From Stichopus chloronotus (lineage: Eukaryota > Echinodermata > Holothuroidea > Aspidochirotida > Stichopodidae): a DNA stretch of 64,000 nt. The position numbers and the translations under genes are program-made. The stretch lies in NCBI GenBank assembly GCA_021234535.1, contig CM037839.1:11223419-11287418 (forward strand). The letters are read 5' to 3'. The notes below the pieces were generated by a model. The model ran no database searches. It saw nothing but the letters and a program-made list of their open reading frames with translations, and was not told where the DNA came from. Shown here piece after piece: positions 24,201 to 32,664 of the stretch. How positions within the stretch are numbered: position 1 is the stretch's first letter; the number at the start of each line of letters is the position of its first letter.

Positions 24201-27200
24201 TAAAGCACACTGCATCTATACCTGATACCTCAACAGCCTTAACATCTAACACAGTTATTTGAGAATGTTTCTGTTCAATGGAGTATTTGCCAGTTTATTT
24301 TATTTTCTGTACTGTGGGCAGAATGAATGCCGAAACACTGGAGTGCACTAGATAGGTGATTAATCTGATCATACCCCATTTCAGGTTTTTAGGTCTTCGT
24401 GTAGCCTGTCTTCGAAAAACATTCATAGCATGCATTGCACAGTTGTTAATTTCACAGAATAGTGCATCATCCATTTCACCACACACTTTCCTTAGCTGCA
24501 TTCAAAGACGATATGTCATTTATCACAATGACTTTGGTGGACATTAAGGATTAATTTTGTAAAGCCCACATTATGCTGTCCCGCAATTGACACAAGATGG
24601 ACGCTCAGTTGAAATGTTCAACTTTGGCTCTGATCATAACAACATTGAAACATTCATCAGGGTGTCTTAAGCCATCACATGATTGCAGGTAGTGTTTCTC
24701 TTGCTCTGGTGGCAACGTTGTGAGTGTTGCACTGACGATATCTTTGGCGTACCAAAAAAAATGCCTGAAGACATCACAAATTCCATTTTCGTGTTTAATT
24801 CGTGCATTTGTTTTGTCCTTGTATACAAAAATTACGAAGGGTTCTTCTCAACTGTGATCATGGCATCAGTTAGTGATTACTCCCAGTTTTTTGGGGTTAA
24901 CGTCAGCTCTGATTGTTCTAGCAATGACGCTTCTATCAACAATGGATCAGAAGTGAAGGAAGACCTGAAGAATCTGGTTGATCTCCTAAAGATAAGTCTC
25001 TGCATACAGTGGTGATGATGATGTTCCTGTCTCATATAGCAGCTGACAATACTTTTAGGATCAACGTAGGCAGCTAATGAACATTATTTCATCACAGACA
25101 TGGTGCCCTATGGGAGAATATTTAACTACAGACTTTCCAGATCAAGGTGTGTAGTAGAGAGTGCATTAGGTATAGGCTGGCACACAAGTTATATATTCTA
25201 CTACTAGAAACTAGAGGACATACGCCTGAAAAAAAAAAAATCATCTCAAATCATGTGATCCTTCATAATCCCATCAGGCTGAGGAATCCAGCCACAAACA
25301 ATAACCTGATTGACTATGAGGACCATGTATACCATGAGAGGGCCAGTAACACTGGACCATGTTATCAATGTTTACCTGGACTTTGCAGGTAGACGTTGAT
25401 GGCTTTCAATCAACGAGCATTCTTTTTGCAAAGTTAATCTGAGGCATGAAAGACACACTCATGAATACTATTTTGCAGGCCACAACATAACAGAGATTCA
25501 AATTAATGTTTTTTTCCCCCAAATTCCTTTCTTTTTTCCCTACTGGAGTACTCTCTAACAAAATTTGTGATTTGCAGAACATTTTCCTACCACAAATCTC
25601 TTAAATTGATATGCTGCTACTTGATTTGGAGAAAGAAAGATTAAAAAGTTATGTACGATGTATTTTACAACTTCCTATTCTCCTTTGATTGGTAGGATGT
25701 TTTTATATCATCAGTAGGTCACATGATGCCTTTGTGACCTAGTTTAAACACATCTTACTCTTAGTACGACATTGTGAAGCCTGTGTTGTCTTCGTCTGTG
25801 CAATATAAAGTACTATACAAATTCCTCTGTTTGTGATGCCTTTGGTTGTGGTTTGAGTGCCAGCAACGATCTGCAGGCTTACTTTGGCTGTTGATTGACT
25901 CTTGACCAAGTATAGATCACCTTGGCCTGAAATTCAAATTCCTTGTGATGTGTGATGCCAGTGTGATGCCAGCAGGAGTGTGTGTACTGTCAGGGTGTAT
26001 GCAGAATGTGTGCACTGTGAGAAATTTTTTTTTCTTGATGTAGTAGCGGGCAACAACCAGTTATGAGTAGGGTATGGAGGTATCTTCTGCTCAGGGCACT
26101 CCAGCTTTAGCCGAAAGACTTTTAAATTGATACAAACAGGTGTGTCTTGGACCATGACCAAACTACTCAAATGAGATTCAGGTATAAGTGTTATAGATTT
26201 TTATTTCTATGCTGTAGTTATTTTGACATTTGGACTTAAGTTTGAAAATGAAATCACCTTCTTTTTTTTAGAAGTGGTTGTCTGTAGTTGATTTGTTTGA
26301 AGAATAATTAAAATTGTTCCTAAATGTGACTGTGTCATGGATACCATTTGAAGACTTGAGAAAGTCAAACTTTGATGACAAAGATTCACTCATGCTTGCC
26401 TTAATTTGCTTTGTAGTGATACATTATCAGTATTTCAGCAGTTGAGGACTCTTTGATGATAAGAAATAAGCTTTTATTTGTCATTATTCTTTACTTTCAC
26501 ATGGTGAAAGGAGAATTGGGTGCCCACCTTTTTTCTGGTTCACCTTGACAAAACACAAGAAACAAAATGACAGCCCAGATAACTCAATTTCATTTACCTT
26601 TTGGCAATTTAGATGAAGATATTCCTGTGATAATTTACAGAGGCATTGTCATTATAAGTAGCTCTCACAGTGATAGAGATTGTGGTGCATCATTTACCAT
26701 TCCTTATGACTCTTTCATTTACTTTAGTACCTTCTAAGAAAGTTACAAGGCTGAGGGCATCAGACATTGAACCAACGTCTGTGAAGTACACATGGAATCA
26801 TCTGGATTGCGAGCACCACAATGGAGGGAATCTGTCTTATCAAATAAAGCTGCTTGAAAATGGAGGTGGAACTCACAGAACGACACTGGTGGTATCTCCC
26901 AGAAATAGCTATCATTTCCACGGTCTCAAAGCCTGTGGACAATACGTACTGTCAGTTGCAGCTGAGAATGAAGTTGGTGTGGGAAGAGCCAGGCTGTCTA
27001 CCCCACTTACTCTTCCAAGAATAGGTAAATGAAATTTTTTGTTTACATTAGAGCTTAGTACTCAAAAGTTGTTTGGTTTCTTTACGTTACAGAAAGAGGG
27101 AAGCGAATTCTCATCCAATGATAAATGACCTGTGATAAAATAATTCTAAAATTTCAAAGTTGTCTTCGAAGACTATTTGAAAGAAGTATATTTACACTGA

Positions 27201-29626
27201 TCCACACATTATTAGATTGTCACGAAAACTGGACTTGAGTCTGTCATCCTGTGATAACAGTTTTTAACACTAACTAAAGAACTGCCTGATAAAGTCCTGA
27301 ATGAGCACCCCTGAGCACTGAAAGAACGAATTGCCTTACCATGTGTTCAAGTTTACTTTCTAAGTTACATCAGTTCATGTTTTTGTCACATAGCATAGGG
27401 CATTTTATAGCATCTGTATTTGAATGGCAGTTCAAAATGAAAAGTTGGTGATTGTATGAAAGGTCTTCATTAATGACTGAAAGAGATTTGCAAATATTAT
27501 TACCCTCATGGCCATTACCCCAGAATGCAATTGTTCATTTTCAAAGAAAAAATTAAGTGCTTGATGAAACACCTGTTTGGAGAAAACATTGAGTAAACTG
27601 ATTTGATAAATGGCAGTGAAAGTGGTGTAACCAATCTTTTGAAAATCTGACCACATGTGGAGAACGAGGATTACCAGAGAGTGGGGAGGGTTGCACTAGA
27701 GATTACTTTGTAAGGATCATTACAATATTGTTCTCACAGTCTCTCACAAATTTTCTTTTAGCCAAATTTTCCAAATAGCACCATCATGTCAAACATTGCT
27801 CAGAATATAATTCACATTACTACTGTTTATAAAATAATGCGAGCCAGTAGACATTTGCCAGACTTCAATCAGGTTCATTCAGTTCTGAAAATGGTTTTCT
27901 AATGTATGAAAATTGGCCCTCATTTTCCAGACAGCAATGTTGCTCATGAGTACCATTGGCAGAAGATATAAGGAAAACAGGAATTTGGTGTTTTGTACCA
28001 AAAAAGCAGATAAGAATTGTAATCAGTTTATCAGTTAGTGGAAAAAAAGAACATTTCGTAATCAGGGAATCATCATCTGTTTATTCCAAAGCAGTTGTAT
28101 TAGTTGAGGTATTACCTAACCCAATCGCTTTCGACTGAGTACCTGTAATTGTCTTTTGGCCCGTTTTTGGTTTCGATGATAATCGTAACCTTTGTAATCA
28201 TGCATATGTGTGTGCGTGTGTATGTGCGTGTGAGGGTGCGTGTATGTATGTGTGTGTGTATGTATGTCTTTGACGCCCTACCTTGTAAACACAATATCTC
28301 AAGAATGGAAGCTTGGACAGATCTCATATTTAGTGTGTAGGTGTACCATATTGAGAAGAAGAATCCTATTGTTTTTGGTGAAGGTCAAAGGTCATTTGGG
28401 GTCAACAGAGGTCAAATTGTGAAAACCTTGAAAACACGATATCTCAAGAAAGGAAGCTTGTAGAGATCTCATATTTTGCATGTAGTTGTACCATGTTGAG
28501 TAGAGGAACCCTATTGTTTTTTGTGAAGGTCAAAGGTCATTTGGGGTCAACAGGGGTCAAATTGTGAAAATGTGCCAAATGTGACACATACTAATGCTAT
28601 TATATCAGATTCAGAAAAAAACTTCTCTTAAATAGATCATCGAAACCACAAAGCATTTCTGCATTCTGGTTATGTTTTGTACTTCAGATGTTTCACTGGT
28701 AGAATCATTTCCTACCATCAGTTTTGTTAAGTCTACCAAGACCGCATTTAGGCAATCATGCTACATACTGTGGGGACAATTACTGATATGGAATAAAGAA
28801 ATTAGCATGTTTTAAGTTTCCAGGAGCATATTTTTAAGGTACCAACATAGCACAATCATTTGCAAAGAATGAAGATAAAACTGACATTTGCACTGCCATT
28901 AATGTAATTTTACATTAGAGTTAATGCAAGTAATTGGATGTATGATAAAGACAAATTTCAAATGGAGACTACATATTGAATACACACCGATAACAAAATG
29001 TCATTTACATGTGAAAAGAGTTTCAGTTTAGTCATGGAGTGTTCAATTCTCAAGGGCCTATGGCTTTTGAATACTGTAAAACACCTTAGAAGCATACGGT
29101 AAACTTCTCAGAAGTATGTAATACTGCATCATCATCGACCAATACTTGAGTGTGAAGTATCAATATTAAAGCTTGAGTTGCCATACACGTTAAGTGCGTT
29201 TTGAAGTCACTTTTTAAACTGTTGGTGTACTGAGCAGTTTTCTCTGAGTGTGTGAAGTTGATAAACAGTTAACACTGTTTCCATTGTTCAGTGACTAATA
29301 TGTTAATTCCTCATCTTCCTCATAAATCAGAACCCTCAGGACCACCTGAGTCTGTCCAGCTGACGAATTTTACGACAACGTCTTTGACCTTACATTGGGA
29401 GAGTCCGACCTGCTCTTTCCTGAACGCTACGTCCGTAAGTTATCGTTACGAGTTAGTGGGCGATGACGAGGTTTTCATAGAGACTGTCCCACTGACAAGA
29501 GTGGTTATTGAGGATCTCTCACCTGACACCGGTTACGCATTTCGTGTCCAAGCTCTCACCGATGATGGTTTTCAGAATGGACCTTACAGTGAACCTATCA
29601 GTGTGAGGACCAAAGAAGAAAATTGA
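1..29626 (+). CDS. Secreted SRCR / Frizzled-CRD / FN3 multidomain protein (5' partial, spliced, 16 exons)
   Basis: Sixteen exons, listed separately below, join into one frame of 1793 codons plus stop. Seen: four SRCR domains, nine Frizzled-type CRDs (six class A, three class B) and three FN3 domains, nearly all one domain per exon and all joined in phase 1. The first exon is cut by the window edge, so the start and any signal peptide are outside. The last exon ends in a TGA after an FN3 domain; no membrane helix or GPI signal is visible, so a secreted product is inferred. Known: Fz-CRDs bind Wnt or lipid ligands, SRCR domains bind proteins or microbial surfaces, and FN3 domains are adhesive spacers. 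Inferred: a Wnt-modulating or immune/adhesive extracellular protein. Because every exon is phase 1-1, any subset would stay in frame, so alternative splicing, or two adjacent genes, cannot be excluded. I do not recognise a named orthologue. Confidence 0.8.
284..1965. other. Intron between SRCR exons; carries a LINE relic
   Basis: 1.68-kb intron with gtgagt donor and cacag acceptor. About 1060-1750 is a decayed reverse transcriptase (separate entry). Two short open stretches on the minus strand (340-621, 656-853) match nothing I recognise. Confidence 0.7.
1060..1750 (+). mobile_element. Decayed LINE (non-LTR) reverse-transcriptase relic
   Basis: Several classic non-LTR RT blocks appear in order on the + strand, broken by frameshifts and stops: a [17 protein letters not shown] block at about 1214-1250, the catalytic motif [11 protein letters not shown] at about 1305-1335, [13 protein letters not shown] at about 1420-1460, [11 protein letters not shown] at about 1558-1590, and a [17 protein letters not shown] block at about 1679-1730. 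Order and spacing match the palm/thumb part of CR1/Jockey-type LINEs. Non-functional; it sits in sense orientation in the host intron. Confidence 0.75.
1966..2283 (+). CDS. SRCR domain exon 2
   Basis: A complete single-exon SRCR domain of 106 codons, phase 1-1, starting [11 protein letters not shown] and containing [26 protein letters not shown] and SEDAGVVC. Six cysteines (group A). Acceptor ttcacag, donor CCAG/gtaata. Confidence 0.9.
2450..3030 (+). repeat. Dispersed repeat R1, copy 1
   Basis: About 580 bp matching 19290-19762 and 54440-54840 in the same orientation. Shared blocks include 'ATTGATATCACTTACCAGTG', 'TGTGCAACACTCCACATCAT' and 'CACTCAGGGT'. No ORF, no clear terminal repeats. 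Unclassified interspersed element. Confidence 0.75.
3305..3362. repeat. GAGTATAT-type microsatellite
   Basis: Degenerate tandem 'ATGAGTAT' units. A longer version lies at about 5250-5303 in the duplicated copy, so the array changed length after duplication. Confidence 0.8.
4415..4780 (+). CDS. Frizzled CRD exon, class A, copy 1
   Basis: A complete Fz-CRD in one phase 1-1 exon of 122 codons. Seen: [11 protein letters not shown], a PNTLGH turn, [34 protein letters not shown] and [12 protein letters not shown]. All ten CRD cysteines are present. Acceptor tctcttttcag, donor GGATG/gtaagt. The bases of this exon are nearly identical to the exon at 7157. Confidence 0.9.
5429..5752 (+). CDS. SRCR domain exon 3
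   Basis: 108 codons, phase 1-1. Begins [19 protein letters not shown], then [19 protein letters not shown] and SEDAGVVC. Group A, six cysteines. Acceptor ctctgtag, donor CCAG/gtaatg. Only 103 bp separate it from the next SRCR exon, the shortest intron in the gene. Confidence 0.9.
5856..6176 (+). CDS. SRCR domain exon 4
   Basis: 107 codons, phase 1-1. [19 protein letters not shown], then [21 protein letters not shown] and TEDAGVVC. The usual CDD after the second conserved Trp is CHE here. Acceptor tttcacag, donor TCAA/gtaatg. Confidence 0.9.
7157..7522 (+). CDS. Frizzled CRD exon, class A, copy 2
   Basis: 122 codons, phase 1-1, ten cysteines: [36 protein letters not shown]. Differs from the 4415 exon at few residues (for example DDVSR for DGVSR), so the duplication is fairly recent. 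Donor GGATG/gtgagt. Confidence 0.9.
7523..8990. other. Intron between FzA and FzB exons
   Basis: 1.47 kb. The 5' part belongs to the segmental duplication; about 7936-7976 is a short tandem of 'CTGGCCAGAAGTTGCA'. The 3' part (about 8600-8900) is homologous to 22915-23250 downstream of the last FzA exon, showing those introns share an ancestor. No gene seen. Confidence 0.6.
8991..9338 (+). CDS. Frizzled CRD exon, class B, copy 1
   Basis: 116 codons, phase 1-1, ten cysteines in CRD spacing but a divergent sequence: [19 protein letters not shown], an NVT glycosylation sequon, [25 protein letters not shown]. It lacks the AGLEVHQF helix of class A and has an [11 protein letters not shown] block instead. 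Acceptor tcctgcag, donor ACAG/gtacaa. Confidence 0.88.
9339..11150. other. Intron, homologous to the later unit introns
   Basis: 1.8 kb. Blocks such as 'AAAAGTCTTCCTTCAT' and 'TTTGCTCCAT' align with 12464-14227 and 15527-17292 but with much more divergence, so this unit is the oldest of the array. No coding sequence seen. Confidence 0.6.
11151..11510 (+). CDS. Frizzled CRD exon, class A, copy 3
   Basis: 120 codons, phase 1-1: [60 protein letters not shown]. Ten cysteines and an NIT sequon. Forms a sub-family with the exons at 14228 and 17293. Acceptor ttgacag, donor CTTG/gtaaat. Confidence 0.9.
12116..12463 (+). CDS. Frizzled CRD exon, class B, copy 2
   Basis: 116 codons, phase 1-1. Differs from the 8991 copy at a few residues (EDQ for [11 protein letters not shown] for LLPFDLSS). 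Same acceptor context; donor ACAG/gtacag followed by a poly-T run. Confidence 0.9.
14228..14587 (+). CDS. Frizzled CRD exon, class A, copy 4
   Basis: 120 codons, phase 1-1. Differs from the 11151 exon at only a few residues, with AARGGC and SVEGVYSC as its markers. Ten cysteines. Confidence 0.9.
15179..15526 (+). CDS. Frizzled CRD exon, class B, copy 3
   Basis: 116 codons, phase 1-1. Markers are YDMTATNVT and MAVYSTF. Acceptor tcctgtag instead of tcctgcag; donor ACAG/gtacag. Confidence 0.9.
17293..17652 (+). CDS. Frizzled CRD exon, class A, copy 5
   Basis: 120 codons, phase 1-1. Markers [15 protein letters not shown] and RMACENF. It shares [14 protein letters not shown] and its downstream intron sequence with the 11151 exon rather than with its neighbour at 14228. 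Confidence 0.9.
17731..18191 (+). repeat. 227-bp tandem duplication in intron
   Basis: 17731-17957 and 17958-18191 align from 'ATCATTATTCATCTCT' to 'AAGATTTTCAG'. The equivalent introns at 11590 and 14660 have one copy. Confidence 0.75.
18775..18819. repeat. Inverted repeat with 13-bp perfect arms
   Basis: TAGGCTCTTAGTG and CACTAAGAGCCTA pair perfectly around a 19-nt loop. The left arm runs into copies of CTCTTAGTG. Origin unknown; probably a small palindromic repeat. Confidence 0.7.
19290..19762 (+). repeat. Dispersed repeat R1, copy 2
   Basis: Matches 2450-3030 and 54440-54840 ('GAAAATAGCCACAAATT', 'TTGATATCACTAACCAGTG', 'CAACACTCCACATCATC'). Lies where a fourth FzB exon would be expected. 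Confidence 0.75.
19765..19815 (+). pseudogene. Fossil fragment of a class B Fz exon
   Basis: 'TTCCATGGAAACAGACTTTC' resembles the 3' end of the FzB exons (CTTCATGGAAACAGACTC). The following sequence keeps the order of the FzB downstream intron: CTGTTGCTTT, then an ATGC(T/C)(G/A)GC block, then a TCTGATC-like block. The rest of the exon is gone. Confidence 0.55.
21648..21979 (+). mobile_element. TTAA-flanked MITE, copy 1 (3' end decayed)
   Basis: The left end AGGGAAATAAGGC follows a TTAA; the interior shares 'ATGTTTATTGAT', 'CCTGA(A/G)TGGT' and 'AGAGCTA' blocks with the copy at 55193. The right end has decayed to 'ACATTTCT' before TTAA. Non-coding. Confidence 0.65.
22269..22634 (+). CDS. Frizzled CRD exon, class A, copy 6
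   Basis: 122 codons, phase 1-1: [55 protein letters not shown]. Ten cysteines. Closer to the 4415/7157 sub-family than to the array members. Acceptor ttttcag, donor CCTG/gtaagc. Confidence 0.9.
22658..22703. repeat. 20-bp stem hairpin just inside an intron
   Basis: CCACCGCAAATTTATAGCTG and its reverse complement (one mismatch) flank the 6-nt loop CTCTTT. It begins 23 bp after the 5' splice site of the last FzA exon. Could be a tiny palindromic repeat or a structured intron element. Confidence 0.75.
22704..23748. other. Intron between the last FzA and first FN3 exon
   Basis: 22915-23250 is homologous to 8600-8900 in the FzA-FzB intron, but no FzB exon follows. Nothing else recognised. Confidence 0.55.
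23749..24069 (+). CDS. FN3 domain exon 1
   Basis: Starts in phase 1 after ttttacag: [52 protein letters not shown]. These are FN3 B, C and F strand signatures (Trp, Tyr, L-x-x-Y). The 3' end is uncertain: the donor CTTCAT/gtgaga at 24069 joins well to the next exon (giving LPSKK), but 24045 and 24051 are also phase 1. Confidence 0.75.
24070..26727. other. Intron with a Harbinger transposase relic
   Basis: 2.66 kb. About 25095-25400 carries transposase remnants (separate entry). An open stretch at about 24859-25012 (starting [11 protein letters not shown]) precedes it and may be part of the same element. The rest is unremarkable. Confidence 0.6.
25095..25400 (+). mobile_element. PIF/Harbinger-type transposase relic
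   Basis: Broken frames read [20 protein letters not shown] followed by SALGIGW, then after stops [19 protein letters not shown]. These match the C-terminal HARBI1/DDE_Tnp_4 pattern FNYRLSRARRVVExAFG...LHN. Stops and a poly-A run interrupt it, so it is dead. Confidence 0.65.
26728..27024 (+). CDS. FN3 domain exon 2
   Basis: 99 codons, phase 1-1: [62 protein letters not shown]3 fold signatures (Trp, Tyr-x-Ile, Tyr-x-x-x-Val-x-Ala-x-N). Two cysteines (LDC, KAC) could form an internal disulfide. Acceptor actttag, donor ATAG/gtaaat. Confidence 0.85.
28206..28268. repeat. (TG)n-type microsatellite
   Basis: Imperfect TG/TATG/TGCG run ending at GTATGTATG. Confidence 0.85.
28287..28571 (+). repeat. 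141-bp tandem pair, TCAAAGGTCA type
   Basis: Two units (28287-28427, 28428-28571), each running from 'ATATCTCAAGAA' through 'GTCAAAGGTCATTTGGGGTC' to 'GTCAAATTGTGAAAA'. This style of repeat is common in marine deuterostome genomes, to my knowledge. Confidence 0.8.
29331..29626 (+). CDS. FN3 domain exon 3, terminal, with stop
   Basis: Starts in phase 1 after ataaatcag: [67 protein letters not shown], then KEEN and TGA at 29624-29626. Complete FN3 domain, no membrane segment after it. An internal gtgtgagg at about 29601 could act as an alternative donor. Confidence 0.85.
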
Positions 29627-29895
29627 ACTGTCAGTGAAACACTGAACTCTAAAATATATTGCTATATTAATTGCCTTTTATATATTTGTGCATCCTCAGA
29701 CAGTAGAATCTGATTTAGCAGAGTCCTAAGGTGACAAAACTTACATTTAAATAAGTGTACCATCTATGGTGTCTTTTGAACAGTAATTGGTTATTCATAC
29801 TTTATGCAAACAGTATTGAGTAACTCCATTTTTTAATTTTTTGTGAAAAAAGTTTGTGAGAAATTGATGGCAAGTGAAAAATTTATTTCAAGTTA

Positions 29896-29901
29896 AATAA
29901 A
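29896..29901 (+). terminator. Polyadenylation signal AATAAA
   Basis: AATAAA 270 bp after the stop codon, followed within 30-60 bp by GT-rich then T-rich sequence (TTTGTTGTGCTTTTATTTTT), the expected downstream element. Confidence 0.7.
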
Positions 29902-31019
29902 AACATGGAATGCTTATGATCTTTGTTGTGCTTTTATTTTTTTCTGACAGTAAATACCTAAGGTGTACAAGTATTCTCATCCTTGAGCATGGCACGTTTT
30001 ATTTCGCTGGATGATACATTTATCAAATTTTCCCCTACCAGGACAGACCTGGTCATACACAGAGAATGTAGGCACTTACATCAGTTTATCACTTTGTAGC
30101 TGAACTGGTACTTTACATTGGAGGTCATTCTAGTCGCCTGTGTAGGATGCTTACATAGTTATGTTTGCATTGTTCATTCTATATCACAGTGCAAAGTTTT
30201 TCTTGGGAAAGCAGAGAAGGCACTCAAAGCAGAGTGGTTAAGATTCAGCAGTGTTACTGCTTTGGTAGATGTGATTGTAACTGTATCGTACCATTTCTCA
30301 CCCAAACAATTGCCTCAATACTGTCAAAACATTGCATCAACAAAGGTTTGTCTTTTGTCAAAATTTTTGTTTCCTTTTTATGTGTGTTCCTCTTCTTGTT
30401 GTGATTAGGCTACATTTACCATGTGTTCGTAGTTATTGTGCAAACTATCCAAATAGAATTCATTAATTCATCATTGTCATTCCATGTTGATGCTAATCTT
30501 TTTCATCTCACACACAGTTTAGTACTTTGAAATTTCTCTTGTCGGCACTGCTGCCACTGTTGTATATTAAATGTACTGCCATGGTATGTCATTCCTGACC
30601 TCCTCAAAACTCAATTGTCAATTTCCATAATTGTAAGTGTACTGAATGCCAGTCCAGTACTGACACCACTGTATGGCTACATCACAAGTAGAAAGCACTG
30701 GTGTCTGCATATAACCTTTGGATTCAGTGGCCAATTTTTATCTGTTAAATGCCAGTATACAAAACAGTTTTAAAAGGTGTAAAGTTGCATTATAAAATGC
30801 CTTTAAATCCAAATTTGCACATTTTCAAAAACTTGTTAGCAGCTTGTTGATGTAGGTCGAATTTCGCATCGACTCATTGATCCCATTGATAGTTGATCCC
30901 TTCTTCGATCCTGACAGGCTGCAATATCAGAACATGTATTTCTCCTACTGAGTATGTGTTTTCATTCTGCTGCAGTGATTATTTCTAAAATTATCACTGA
31001 TCCATTGCTTATCCAACAG

Positions 31020-31206
31020 AAGGAGAAGGGACAGCGTCAATCCCTGGTAGAATGTCTTCTCACATGCTTGCTCCAACACTGAATGAGCATGAAAACTATC
31101 AAGTGAAAAAACTTGACCTGAAGTTATTCAGGAAAAGACAAGCTGCTTCTGCACAGAACTGCTTTTCTTGTAGTGTGTGCCACAAACAACACCTACATTT
31201 GATGTA
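31020..31206 (+). other. Candidate alternative terminal exon (weak)
   Basis: After the acceptor 'TTGCTTATCCAACAG' an open frame of about 62 codons runs to a TAA at about 31204 (GEGTASIPGRMSSHML ... VKKLDLKLFRKRQAAS), with AATAAA about 40 bp later. It would take a phase 1 join, as used by all upstream exons. The composition is plausible for a tail, but I know no homologue and see no exon joined to it. Confidence 0.25.
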
Positions 31207-32061
31207 AAGGGATTCTAAAATGTGGTTTACTGACTGTTTACGATTGAATAAAGGTATCCTCCATTACTCCTTGATAAAACACACAGTTGTAAATACATAG
31301 GACTATACATCGTAGTGTGCCGTAGCAAGAATCTTTCGGCATGACTCCATGTGATCATTTAAAGACTAAAGAAAGGATAGGACAAAAAGCAAAATGCAAC
31401 TGTTGATGCCCCTTGCTTTAGATTTTTGAGTACTTAGCACTGAACTTACATTCTGGTTATAAGGCGGTAACTGTCATTAGATGCACAAAGTGATTGTCTG
31501 AGGAGTGAGTCAGCTGTGTGCATGTATGTGTCTGCTCACTGGACTATTTTGACAGTCACAAACATACTGTGTTCAGTGGTTTTCCACCACACAGCCAAAC
31601 CACTCAAATCCACATCCTTTCTCATATTAAATGCAATAAATTGTAATGTGAATCTTTTTTTGTACAACTGAAGTCCCTCTTAACTTTTCATGAATTTGTG
31701 GTGACTGATCTTCAGGTGTGGTAAATGCACATCCCAAACTATTTTCTCAAAATCAAGAATGCATGGCTGCAAGTAACAGGGCCATGGGTATCAATCAGTG
31801 GGAGATGGGGACATGTGCACCCCCTCCTTGAGATGTGGGGAAGAGAATATCAAATGTTCCCCAATGATCTACTCATGTTCATTTAGTTTCCTTCTTATTT
31901 TAGCTCTTCAGTGTATTTGTGTATTATTAGATCTTTAAAGGGATCCTATATAGGTCCATATTTAGCCAACAAAGACAATATGTTCTTTGCAATTAATGTC
32001 TTGATTTTGACTGTCTTTGACATTTTCCTAGTTATTCTATGGAGGCAGGATTTTTTCTTAA

Positions 32062-32664
32062 AGGGGAAATCAGGGTTTGACTGAGAAAATTCACCTTAAG
32101 TTGATTTTTCTTTCTAAGCTGATTGTTCACCGAGACATAGAGAGGTGTTTGAAGGTAGAAGAAACGGTAATTATTGCAAATTACTGTTGGATGAGAACTC
32201 TTAATACTTGTCGGGTACAAAAAAAATTAACGTTCAGGTACAAGACGGCCTCCTCTATACTATGACCTTTCACATCATAAGACTGAGATGACGTTATATG
32301 AATAAACATAACCGAATGTTTACGGTTCCCATGCTGTTCGTGCATTGTGCAATGCTAGGTAAACAAGAGTTCAATGATAGTTGATGATATATACAGCACA
32401 CATAGGCTACGTATGAAATAGGAATCCCCACCTTGTCATACCCTGAAAAGGCGATAGTATTGAATATTCATATTTGATTTGATGAATATGAATGTTACAG
32501 ACTTTCAGAGTTCTTCATCGATTTTTTGCGAATTTGGCTCGTTTCTCGAAATTGTCCACGTGTTTTGAGATAATCTTGATCACATTGGTTAGTTATAACT
32601 CATTGTACGATACCGGTGGGGAATTGTAGTGAAATAAGTTGTGAAAATAAACCCTGATTTCCAA
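32062..32664. mobile_element. 603-bp TTAA-flanked inverted-repeat element
   Basis: Left end AGGGGAAATCAGGGTTT follows TTAA (32058-32061); right end AAACCCTGATTTCC lies just before TTAA (32665-32668). The 14-bp core GGAAATCAGGGTTT is perfectly inverted. No transposase ORF. Related in end style (AGGGGAAAT next to TTAA) to the MITEs below but different inside. Confidence 0.7.

Larger units (their letters stand above)
27025..29330. other. Intron before the terminal exon
   Basis: 2.3 kb. Holds a TG-rich microsatellite at 28206-28268 and a two-unit tandem at 28287-28571. Otherwise nothing recognised. Confidence 0.6.

Noticed and set aside
24683..25015. 110-codon ORF in the FN3 intron
   Set aside because: Adjacent to a dead Harbinger transposase and interrupted; more likely element-derived than a host gene, so not listed as CDS.
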